NCBI GenBank assembly: GCA_039545315.1
Contig: BCIM01000010.1
Coordinates: 694,441 to 758,440 of the forward strand
DNA length: 64,000 nucleotides
Direction: 5' to 3'
Source of the DNA: Kondoa malvinella
Lineage: Eukaryota; Basidiomycota; Agaricostilbomycetes; Agaricostilbales; Kondoaceae
Below, one piece after another: positions 22,095 through 32,704 of this stretch. Made by a program: the position numbers and the translations under genes. The notes under the pieces were generated by a model that was not told the DNA's origin, ran no database searches, and saw nothing but the letters and a program-made list of their open reading frames with translations. The stretch's first letter is position 1. The number at the start of each line of letters is the position of its first letter.

Positions 22095-22391
22095 ATGTCC
22101 GGTCATCAACAAAGTCGAAGGTATGTTTATTTTGATAAGAGCACCTGACTGTTTGCTTATCGCGGATCACAAAGCTGCATGTACATGCGATGCTGTTACG
22201 TTGCTCAGACGACCTTTACACTGCATTATCAAGCCGATCGATCGTACAATCACACCGGTCTCTTATCAGAAACGCGTCGGACTGCTTTCTGCCTTCTTCG
22301 CCTCATCGGCGCTGTGTCGAGCGATGACAATGCTGTGCTATCCGCTTCTTCGGGATCCCGCGCAGGCTTCTTGCACAGGCTGTTAGATTAA
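22095..22391 (+). CDS. Possible small two-exon gene
   Basis: ATG at 22095, exon of 26 bases, intron 22121-22174 with good GT and AG ends, then an open frame to TAA at 22389-22391. This gives about 80 residues, starting MSGHQQSR and with CC pairs near residue 14. No family recognised. It may be real or may be a chance frame in the upstream region of phenylalanine ammonia-lyase. Confidence 0.3.
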
Positions 22392-22571
22392 GCCCCTGTC
22401 CAGATGATCAATTGGGTAAAGGACTACCGCGTCTGGGCGTATGTTGACCGAGCGGCTTCCCGCGAATCTACTTGTACAAAGGATTACCTTCTTTCTCTTT
22501 CTTTCCTTTCCCAATCTTCATCAGCTTCTTGTCATCCTATTCATTTCCTCCTTCAATCTTCAAAGATCAGT

Positions 22572-25316
22572 ATGAACCCCAGCTCGACTCATCTACACAT
22601 TGTCCAAGAAGCTCAGCGCAGGAGCAACTCCCTATCGTCACAAGCTGTTGTTCTCGATGGCAGGTCGTTGGACGTCGCTTCAGTCGTTGAAGTAGCGAGG
22701 TAAGCTGATGTGATGCTATTCGAGCGCGTCTGACGTACCTCTCCAGAAATGCTGCTAAAGTTGAAATCACCAAGGATCAATCAGTCCGTCAGTACAGCTT
22801 TCATTCTTTCATCAGCTACAATGCTGACTTTTTGCGATAGTACAAGGTGTTCAAGACTCTCTTGACTTCCTTGCAACCAAAGTACGTACAGCAAGTGCAG
22901 CTCTGTGACCATGCTGACCTCGCCTTCCAGGATGGTGTTAGCATCTACGGCGTCACTACTGGATTCGGGTTCGTCAAATGCTCAGTTCTACCAACTTGCC
23001 TTGCTGACATACTACACTTTCCACAGTGGTAGCGCGGATACTAGAACAAACTTCCCTGAGGCTCTTCAAATGGCCCTACTTGAGGTAGGCTCTTTCAAAG
23101 CATTGACGATTCCAGACTGATCGAGGTACAGCATCAACTTTGCGGTTACCTGCCAACCAAAGATGGCGATGCTTTGACTTCTGCGCACATGCCTGAGGGT
23201 ATGTTTTCATTCTATAGCAAGAGGTTCTGAAACTGATCGTCTGTAGAAATTGTTCGAGGCGCCATGGTCATTCGTGTCAACTCTCTTCTTCGCGGTCACT
23301 CTGCCATCCGTCTATCTGTTTTGGAGTCAATGGTCAAGTTCCTCAATCTAGGCATCACTCCTCTCGTTCCTCTTCGCTCTTCCATCTCGGCCTCTGGCGA
23401 TCTGTCTTCTCTCGCATACATTGCAGCATCCCTTTGCGGTCACCCTGATCTCCGTGTCATCGACCGCTCATCCGGTAGCCCTGTCATCAAGCCCTGTGCA
23501 CAAGCGCTAGAAGAGAACAACATGGAGAAAGTTTCTCTACGACCAAAAGAGGGTGAGGTTCTAGCTCTTCTATAGTTGAACGTATGTTGACGAAACGCAG
23601 GTCTCGCCCTTATCAATGGCACCGCCTACTCTGCATCAGCTGGATCTCTTGCAATGTACGATACCAACTTCTTGGCGCTTCTTTCCCAAGCAACGACAGC
23701 CCTCACCACGGAAGCGATGGTCGGCATGAAAGGAAGTTACGATCCATTCATCCACGACGTCTGCCGTCCTCACGTCGGTCAAGTCGAGACCGCTGCCAAC
23801 ATTAGCAAGATGGTGAGTCTGCTGATACTTGTCCGGTCTGTAGCTAAGGCCGCTTCATAGCTTAAAGCCAGCAAATTGGCGGTCGAGGAGGAGGAAGATG
23901 TGTCTGCTGAATTTGACACCGGAGTCTTGCGCCAAGATCGGTATGTCGTGTATCCTGTTGCCTAAGTGCCGCGCTGACTACTCTGTAGGTATCCTCTCCG
24001 TACATCCCCACAATTTGCCGGTCCTCAGATCGAATCTATCATGCTCGCTCACACGCAAATCAGCACGGAGCTTAATACCACCACTGACAACCCTTTGATC
24101 GACGCAAAAGGCAAACAATTCCACCACGGCGGCAACTTCCAAGCTATGAGCATTTCTGTCGCTGTCGAATCCGTCAGATCGGCGGTCCAACTCATTGGTC
24201 GCCTCAGCTTTGCGCAACTGACCGAACTCTTGAACTGTAAGCAGACTCATCTGCTCTTGATAGCAAAGGCTCAGTCATCTGTCAGGCGGAATGAATCGTG
24301 GTCTTCCCTCTTGCTTAGCTGGCAGCGAGCCATCTACCAACTACGTCCGTGTTGCACAACTTCACATGAATCTTCACCTGACCTATTATTATAGCACTGC
24401 AAAGGCCTGGACATCGCAAGTGCAGCATACGCAGCTGAGCTCGGCTTCCTTTCTGGATCTCAAGCGGCTCATTTCCAGAGCGCAGAGATGCATGTGAGTC
24501 ATCTCTTGCTGTGGTTGAGAGGCGTTGCTGACGTATTCACCAGAACCAAGCCGTTAACAGCATGGCATTGGCCTCTGCCCGTCGCACCATCGAAGCAAAC
24601 CAGGTTCTCACCCTTCTGCTCAGCACTCACCTATACGCAGCATGCCAAGCTATCGACCTTCGCGTTCTCGACAAGCTCTTCCGTTTCCGCCTAGCAAAGA
24701 CTGTCTCTACAGTTGCCGAGTCGCACCTCAAGGCGCACCTTTCCGAGACCGACCTCAAGGAGGCATGCGTTGCTGCCAAAGACCACATCATGCGAAGACT
24801 GGACCAGACTACCTCAGCAGACTCTGTGCCTCGCATCACTGTATGTTCTTGCGCCTTTTTCTAAAAATTTGGCTGATCACTTTAATAGGACGCTTTCGAC
24901 TACGCTTCTTCTGTTTTCATTGGCAAGCTCGGCGAAAGCAAGGGCAACCCTTTGTCATCCCTCAACGCGTGGAAGGCAGAATGCACCAAGCAGACCATCC
25001 AGACATACACGGAACTTCGCGAACAGCTCTTCTCCGGTAAATTGGATATCGCTAGCAACCTCGGTCAGACAAAGAGCCTATACCACTTTGTGCGCAACGT
25101 TGCTGGTGTACAAGTACGCAAGGGAGACGTCGAGTCGGGCGGATTTGGACCGACTATAGGAGTCAGCTTCTTTTTACTTCTTAATTGTGCTTTTGCTGAA
25201 CCACCTTCTTCCAGTCATCTGTCAGCCGCATTGTGGAAGCACTAAACACCTCTGAAGGCCGCGATGCCATCCTTGCTTGCTTTGGACCTGCCAAGCAGAC
25301 GAATGGTTTTCATTGA
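22572..25316 (+). CDS. PAL: Phenylalanine ammonia-lyase (PAL/TAL type)
   Basis: Removes ammonia from phenylalanine to give cinnamate. The Ala-Ser-Gly that forms the MIO cofactor is present in SISASGDLSSLAYIAA near 23390. The active-site loop is in YGVTTGFGGSADTR, spliced near 22980-23030. The specificity pair reads His-Gln (LLE|HQLCGYLP), which in fungal enzymes goes with activity on both phenylalanine and tyrosine. Further signatures are GKQFHHGGNFQA, TTDNPLID and the C-terminal helical shielding domain. About twelve exons and about 690 residues, the fungal length. It supplies cinnamate for catabolism or secondary products; no pathway partner is adjacent. Confidence 0.95.
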
Positions 25317-25454
25317 TTAGATTAGAGATCGATTAGATCGGGATGTTGTAAAGTAGGAAAGAGTCGTCTTTGTCTGTTTGTCTGTAATTCTTAACGATGC
25401 AATGAAGTTTCTGGTGTTACAAGTGATACAATGCGCTGAATTGTTCTAATCAAT

Positions 25455-27961
25455 CTATTGTTGTACTGTGTTCATGTGACTTTCCAAGACAGGCGAGCCA
25501 TCTGGTGTGACGTAGCGAAGATGGCGGGCAGGATGCGGCATCTGTTCAGTAACAAGCACAAACATGAGCAAAACGAAGTTGCTACCCAAAGGAGGGAAAT
25601 TGCAAACTTACAACATAGTTGGCCTGCGACTTGATCTGTTCTTGTAGTGTTCCGCACGCGGCTGCAACGAAGCCAAGGTAGGCAGGTGAAGGGTTCAGTG
25701 GTCTTGTGCAAAACTCAGGATGCGCTTGTAAGCCGACATAATAAGGATGATCTGAGAATGTTTTAGTCCGATCAGTGGTTATGGTAAGCAACCCTCACCT
25801 TTCAGCTCAGCAACCTGCATTCTGACACCCTTCTCGTCTCGCCCAGTAAAAGTCAAGCCTGCAGATTCTAGCCGCTCGACCCATTCTGGGTTTACTTCAT
25901 AACGATGGCGATGCCTTTCCCAGATGACATCAGTATTGCCATACAGCTGCTTGACCTTCGACCATTCTGTCCCTTGCTGGAACACCGTTGGCCGAAGACC
26001 TAAGCGCATTGTTCCGCCAAGGTGCGTCTTCGATATCTCGGGCATGAAGACGATGACGGGGTCGATAGCTCCTTCGTCTAATTCTGCTGATTGCGCGCCT
26101 GTAACATGCCGATCAAGGTTAGTCACGTCTCCGACAGGGTAAAGAGAATGTAGGAGGTCCGATCGAGTGACAGTCGAGTTCCGATGGACCACTCGACTAC
26201 CAGAACAAAAGGCACAACCAGGAAGAATTGATATTGCGACCTCATTAAAATCTTCGCAAGCGTAGAAATGCGCTGAGCTGACAGTTATAGAGGCGCGACA
26301 GTGGGAGAAGAAGCAGAGGCAAGATCAACTCACCAGGTACACCTATGGCATGCCTCGCGTACTCCACGACGGCCATCTGGAAACCCAAGCAGATCCCCAA
26401 GAACGGCACCTTCTTCTCTCTTGCCCACTTAGCAGCCAGAATCATCCCTTCCGTCCCTCTCAAGCCGAATCCACCCGGTACAAGCACACCACCAGCAGAG
26501 CACAAAGCTTGCCAAGCAGCGTGAAATTCTCTCGGTCGATCTATCTGAGCTGAAGCTTCCAAGTCGGATGAGTCGACCCAATCGAGAATGAGTTTCCGCC
26601 CACATCGAAGAGCTGCATGTTCTAGCGACTTGCAGACGGACATGTAAGAGTCTTTGAGCGAGGTGTATTTCCCTACGAGGACAATATTGACTTTATCGAA
26701 CAGTCGGTCGTGTCTGTGAACAGGACCGCCGGAAACTCAGCTTTTTGAGCTGGAAATTGGCGTCGAACGCACCCTATGGTAAGTTCTTTCCACCTGGTAG
26801 CAATCCCAGCACCATGCAGACGCCGTTCATCATCCACTTGTATGTCATTCAGATGCAGCCTTTTCGTCAAATACCGCACAATCCCTTGATCTTGCAATAA
26901 AAGCGGAACATGATAGACAGATGCCACGTCGTGCACAGCTAGGACTTGCTCTTGCCCTACATGACAGAACATAGACATTTTGGTGATCGTAGCTGCGTCT
27001 AGTGGAGCGTTGCAGCGGCAAGCAATCTGCCAGATTTTCATAGGTGTGAGTAGATAGTCTGCTATACTGAGGATACACTTACCAGATCTGGTGTGAGACC
27101 TAGACCGCGAAGGTCTCGGATACTAGCTTGAGTAGGTTTGGTTTTCTGCTCGCCGTGGATCAGAGGAACGAGGGATACGTGGATGAGAGCGAAGCTGATG
27201 GACGTTAGCATGACGATATGTGCAAGGAGAGTAAGCATACTTTTCTTGCCCGACGCGGAATTGAAATTGTCGCAGCGCTTCGACGAAAGGCATAGATTCG
27301 ATGTCGCCAACTGTGCCGCCCAGCTGAGAACAAAACCTCGCTTTGATAAATGGTCTAGTAAATCTGAAAGATTCTCTTACCTCAATGATACATACGTCCG
27401 CTTCCTGTTCTGAAGCATCTACAGGTATCTTTGCGACTCTTTCGATCCAATCTTGTACTGCGTCTGTGACGTGAGGGATGACCTGAACGGTCTTGCCTAG
27501 GTAGTCTCCTCGCCTCTGTACTCTTTTAGCTACACCGACAAGCGGTAGAAGATAGGCATACCTCGCCATTAATTACATGCTGATAGATCTTGCCCGTTGT
27601 GATATTGTTATCCCTTGTCAAAGTGACATCCAGATAGCGTTCATAGTTTCCCAAATCAAGATCTGCTTCTCCACCATCGTCGAGAACAAAGACTTCGCCT
27701 GTGTAAAATTTTGGCATGGCTTCCCCCTCTAGAGGTAGAGAGACTGACCATGCTCCAAAGGACTGATTGTACCAGGGTCTATGTTCATATAAGGATCAAT
27801 CTTGATAGCTGTGACCCTCAATCCAAGCTTCTTAAGCAGAAGACCAGTAGACGAAGCTGTTTGTTCGTTAATTCGCTTCCTTGGCCTACTTTTACGAGCA
27901 GACCTAGTGTACCCTTCCCTATACCGGATATCACACCACCAGTGACGACGACATAACGCAT
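25455..27961 (-). CDS. URA7: CTP synthase
   Basis: Makes CTP from UTP with glutamine and ATP in the cytosol. The synthase half starts [16 protein letters not shown] and continues [33 protein letters not shown] and [10 protein letters not shown]. The glutaminase half has the nucleophile Cys in [18 protein letters not shown] and the His-Glu pair in [17 protein letters not shown]. About 11 exons and close to 600 residues, as in eukaryotes. An ACGCGT box lies about 30 bases upstream of the start, inside a dispersed repeat. It is tail to tail with the ammonia-lyase gene, with 138 bases between stops. Confidence 0.95.
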
Positions 27962-27984
27962 TTTCTTCAAGCAAGCAAATTTTC

Positions 27985-28217
27985 AGGACGCGTCAAAGTG
28001 CGACTTTGCTATTGTGACACTTCGCGTCCTAGGTATGCACGTTTAGCCTGGGTATGAGTTGCCGTGTGGTATTCGCCTAGCTTCAACTATGGCTGACGCG
28101 CGAAGGGAAGGGAAAACAAGAGACTCATGCGTCGGAGATAGCTAGCCGATGGCCGGTTTTATGCGCGAAACCCTCTCAGCCGCCCGTCTTGAGAATCCCA
28201 ATGCTAGGAAGCTCTGC
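27985..28217 (+). repeat. Dispersed repeat, copy 1
   Basis: About 230 bases that align over their whole length with 32228-32455, roughly 75-80% identical by eye with small indels. Shared blocks include acgcgtcaaa, cgcgtcctaggtatgcac, gttgccgtgtggtattcg, tatggctgacgcg, gagactcatgcg, ccctctcagcc and aatgctaggaa. No open frame is kept in both copies. I see no terminal inverted repeats or target-site duplication. This copy begins about 24 bases upstream of the CTP synthase start. Confidence 0.85.
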
Positions 28218-28310
28218 TATCGCTGTTGCGCTTCTTCACTCAAACATGCATGCTTGCAATCTTCAACGATTAGAATGACATTTGCCCGCCAATGCGCTGA
28301 CCTGATCTAC

Positions 28311-30062
28311 CTAGTAACCGCCATCTTGTGGTGCCACCCAATACTGAGCCTCTGTAATTGCTGTCTAAGCATCAGCGCGTTGCTGAAGTACACGAACAAG
28401 AGGACCTAGATCGCAGTTTTTGCGAGCCTAGACCAGTCTGAATTGAGCGAGAAGAAATGCGCGGACGTATGCAAGCTTACAATATTCAGGGCATTAAAGT
28501 AGGCTTCTTTCAAAGCTAAAGTGATGACTACGGGTGGCAGATCTTCTCGTACGAGAGGAATTGACGCTAGATACCGGGCAAGTCTTCCGTTACCGTCCTG
28601 TTTTGCTTTGAATTAGCTACCTAGCAAAGTGATCACGATCAACTCGCTCACCGAGTAAGGATGCACCGATATGAAAGCATGGTGGATAAACGCAGACAGC
28701 TTCCACGGGCAGAACGAGCCTATTGGTTCTGCCAGTAAAGTCTATACCAATTATAAGGTCTTTACTCAAAATCAATGCAGGACACACACTTTGATCAAAG
28801 ACAGAACTGAAGCTAGTCCGGACGAAAGCTTGACTGTGGGCGCGAAGCATATGATCGCGGCATCATCATCGATTGCCGTCGTCCAGCTTGGTCCCCCTCG
28901 CAACGCTCCAATCCTCTTTGCGAAATAGCTTATTCTTGACGTGTTCTCTTCCTCGTCTATCAATTGCGTGCGTACATAGCGACAGTGTTTCATGCAGAGG
29001 GAATGGAGCGTGTTCAAGAGGTCGATAGAAACGAAAGACGGATCGAGTGACATTTCGTCCACGGTCTTGAATAGCTATGTAACGGGATTAGCCTGGTTCA
29101 GAGGTAAGTAATCTGCCTTACCTTTTCGCAGTCTTTAAGTATTGCAACGATTGTCATGCTATCAGAAACCTCGCCCTGTGACTCCAAAGGAAGCTCATTA
29201 CCGGACGAGGTACTGGTCTGGTCATGCGAAATTGCATTGGAGTAGAAGCCGACGCGGGTAAGATTCGATATACACTCGTCGCCTGAGACCCTTGTGAGCG
29301 CCGCTATGGACAAGATATACATGAGCTTACCAACTGTGACGACGCCTTCAAATAGATTTGTTTGGACATGCATGTAGCGATGATAGAGAGCTCTCTCTTC
29401 TTCGCAAAGCGCATTCCAGCGCGTGTTCAAGCTTTGTTGATCTATGGAAGTATCCGAAAAGCTATACGAATGTAGTGCTGCGGGCGTCTTGTAAGGTGCG
29501 AAGACGAAGGCATCTTCACTTGCTGCAAAAGCTTCAGGGTCTGCCCGGAAGAATTCAGAGAGTCTGATCGCAATGCAACGATCTGACGCTTACCAGAATC
29601 AATCATTGTCTCCCTTTGGACAAGCTTTTGCAAAGCAGTGAGAGAGTCATCGAGGACTTGATCGGTTCCTTCCCCACCAATCAGCAGCTGCGCTTGCTGC
29701 ATGGCCTCTACACCAGTCACTAGATCCTCCATCAAGACTAAATAATAGGCACGAAGTACATGCAAAGCCGGGACATCTGGGCAGATGCGCAATGCAGCTT
29801 CAGTACTGCTCAAGAGGCACGGCAGGTCCGTCAACGTTGCTAACAGCTGCGCGAGGCAAGAAGAGTAGATTCGAGCATTATTCTCTGGCAGGTCGAGCTC
29901 GACTAGAGGTGGCAGAGCGTCCTGAGGTTTGCGAGGGATTGATTAGCAAAGTACGGAATGATAGCGAACGGTGTACCTACGGCTGGACCATCGATTGACC
30001 ATACTGGTGCCAGGTAGTGCAATTCAGGCTGGAGACGCGCATAGCGCGCGATACTGATAGAC
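28311..30062 (-). CDS. Fic-domain protein, FICD/HYPE-like, with TPR-like N-terminus
   Basis: Fic enzymes add AMP (or other groups) to hydroxyl side chains of target proteins. The catalytic motif is HPYSDGNGRLAR, joined across an intron near 28605-28650, with the invariant His and the Gly-Asn-Gly-Arg loop. Upstream, QTNLFEGVV holds the inhibitory pattern (S/T)xxxE(G/N), whose Glu blocks ATP binding in class II Fic proteins. The N-terminal 100-130 residues are helical and TPR-like (EAALRICPDVPALHVLRAYY). The layout TPR, inhibitory helix, Fic core matches animal FICD, but no signal or membrane helix is seen here. About eight exons, near 400 residues. The C-terminal exon is uncertain: the stop at 28311 or 28308 depends on the last acceptor. 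Confidence 0.8.
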
Positions 30063-30254
30063 ATGTGTGTCACAAGTTGGCGTGTTCCAAACTGGAATAC
30101 GATGACGAAGATAAGGCAACAAGAGAGACAGGAAGCAAAGTCAAGATCAAATTCAGCATCAGTGATGGCTCAGACAGGAAGCTGGAGCAGGTCAGAAGGT
30201 CTGGACGGTTTGAAACTGAATGCCAGACTTGAGAGCAGTCACTTCAAACTTCAA

Positions 30255-30290
30255 ACGTCAAATTACGACTTTGCTATTGTGCCCTGTGTA
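30255..30290 (+). repeat. Short third match to the dispersed repeat
   Basis: The string cgtcaaattacgactttgctattgtg resembles the left end of copy 1 (cgtcaaagtgcgactttgctattgtg), differing at about three bases. The match is only about 26-35 bases. It lies about 200 bases upstream of the Fic gene start. Confidence 0.5.
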
Positions 30291-30424
30291 TTTTGGCAGC
30301 TAGCTGATGGCATTAATCTAGACACGATTATTCATTGACATGTTATCTGACTTTTGCTATACACATGGTTTTCGCCTGTTCTTCACTTTGACACTTTCAC
30401 TTGATGAACAGCTTTCACAGACTT

Positions 30425-31820
30425 CTACTGAGGAGCTGTCCAACTGAAGTCGAGACCAAGCGATTCGGCAAATCGCATAGCCAAGATCTCGTCACTCTTT
30501 TGCGAAGGGTGAAGAGCTGGGACGCAAAGTCAGCTACAGTCAGTCTGAAAGAGTATGATTTCGACTCACGATCAAACCAAATGAAGCTATCAGGGTTATC
30601 GCAAAGAGTGCAATCGGGACCTCCTTGAATACCAACGCACTTATTGCACCAATCTGTCGGTGTTGCTCCTGCACCGTAGTATTGGCTAGGGTTATCAATC
30701 AAGTTTTGGAAAAGGGTGTTGGTGTCATAGTAGCATAGATCAACTTTGCCGGCTTGTTCGATCTGGTAAGAGACTGTAGCTGCTTGTAGAGCATTATTGG
30801 AGTCGACGAGCGTTTTCGCCAAAATGCTGACGGCGGTTCCTGTTCGAGAAGTATGGGATGAGATCATGGCTCGTGACGACAGATGCCCAAGCCTACCGTT
30901 CTGAATGATAGGACCTGCGTAACCGGAAAAGTCGTTGTTGGAGAAGTAGGGAGTGTATTGCAGAGGACTGAGAAAAAAGCCCGATCAGTACATAGGACAA
31001 GTAGACAACGGGTCACATACATCTGATTAAAGAGGACAACGCGAGTGAAACCGACTGCAGTCAACTCATTCACCCTCTTGATGATGCACTTTGCTTCATC
31101 AGGTAAGGTACGACCTGGGTCAAGCACGTCACCCAAACCGGACGAGGGAGGGTATTGAAGTGGACTGGTAAAAAACGTGATATCGTTGGTCCCTATGAAG
31201 ATGACTGCGATGGCGGTATCGTAGGAAATCTTGGAGCCTTCGTACGATGAGAATTGGGCAATTTGTTGTTGGACTGAAGTGACTTCGATAGTGGAACCAT
31301 CGAATGCTTTTGTAGTGCGGTTAAAGTATTCGTTTCTAATGCATCAGAGTCAGCCTTAGGTGGACAATGTCTAGAAACGTCTTACGAGCATGTTGCGGCG
31401 GAAGTAGCGTAGATGTGCACTTTAGCATCAGTACCGTTGTTGAGTATTTCCGGCCAAGAGTAGCCTCCAGATGCTCGACCAGTAGGTGCGGCTGTAAAAT
31501 AATCTTGATTGACTGATGCTTTAATGACAAGCGCGCATATAATCTCACGTGGACAATTGGGGAAAGGGTAAGCAGCCTGATCAGCAGGAGATGCATTCAA
31601 ACGCCAGAGTTGACAATTATCCGAGTACTGGCAAGATACCAAAATTAATTAGCTCCTAGTTTTTGGCACAATGAATACAGGAACGCACTGAATCACCAAA
31701 GACTACGATATCTTTTACTGGACCAGCATTGTTTCTTGTATCCAATGGAGCAGCATTGACTGTAGCTGATAGCGATACGGCAGCGATTAGGTTAATAGCG
31801 GTCCAAGAAAAGCCCGGCAT
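30425..31820 (-). CDS. Secreted GDSL lipase/esterase 1
   Basis: Secreted serine esterase acting on acyl or acetyl esters. The signal peptide is visible in FSWTAINLIAAVSLSATVNA. Block I reads IVVFGDS|YSDN with an intron directly after the nucleophile Ser (near 31687-31625). Block III is VIFIGTND. The C-terminal block is FIWFDPLHPSQKSD, giving the catalytic Asp and His across an intron near 30520-30575. About six exons and near 400 residues. Four cysteines in the CNKCVG/CTLC region may form disulfides. This is the first of three GDSL genes in 14 kb. Confidence 0.87.
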
Positions 31821-32227
31821 TTTTTGTTGCAAAGCTTTGTGAGGGATTGATGGGTCAAGGAGTAGGAAGTCAAATGGTCTTGTCACAACAGCCGCTACAA
31901 TGGATCAGACTAAACTCGAGAGGGGCGATTCGGAAGCCCCGCATGATGATGAGATGACCGATCATTTGTAGGAGGATTCCGAAAATAGTCTGGCCCCTGA
32001 CAGTGAGCTGCAGCGCCTTACAAGCTACAAAGTCAGAGCTTGCTGCTTGCGTCAGGTTCATGCAGATAGGCGTTCGACGCCAGGCCAATAGACTAGAAAT
32101 AAGAATAGAGACGCGGTTCAATAAAGGTCGCGTGCGGTGATAAACCAGAAAAGGCTTGGAGCGTTGCATACAAGCATACACGGCAGCATATAGCAGGAAG
32201 GAGAGCCTGGCTTGAGCTTGAGAACGC

Positions 32228-32455
32228 GTCAAACGACTACATTGCTATTCGAGAGACTTGCTATTCGAGAGACTTCGCGCCCTAGGTATGCACGGTTGGC
32301 CTGGTTATTAGTTGCCGTGTGGTATTCGCTTGGCTTGAGGTATGGCTGACGCGGCAGAGGAGGGAAGAAGTGAGACTCATGCGCCGGAGATAGCGAGCCG
32401 AATGCCGGTTTCATGCGTGGAACCCTCTCAGCCCTCTCTTGAGAGATCTAATGCT
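32228..32455 (+). repeat. Dispersed repeat, copy 2
   Basis: Second copy of the repeat at 27985-28217. It carries an extra tandem duplication of ttgctattcgagagac (about 32240-32271). It lies between the divergent GDSL esterase 1 (start 31820) and flavin monooxygenase (start 32705). An open frame from 32342 to 32620 begins in it, but the other copy breaks that frame, so I do not call it a gene. Confidence 0.85.
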
Positions 32456-32704
32456 AGGAAACAGCTACTGACACGAGCTACAGCTTTCGATCACGCCCTG
32501 TTGTGGCTGCTGCTGCTCTCCAGTCGAGAACAGGCCTCGCGGCTGAATACTTTGCCCACCGGATCGCTCTCCAGAATCTCTCTCCAGGTTTCTTGCTTGC
32601 GTCTTACTTCTCCTATCTAGCATCCACAGAGTAGATCGCAAGCTCTACACTGTCCCATCTCCTTGGTATCGTATTCCAAGGCTTCCCCCTTCAAGCTCTG
32701 CATA

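Noticed and set aside
32342..32620. Open frame of 92 codons starting in repeat copy 2
   Set aside because: The matching frame in copy 1 is broken early and no motif is present; the similarity is at DNA level.
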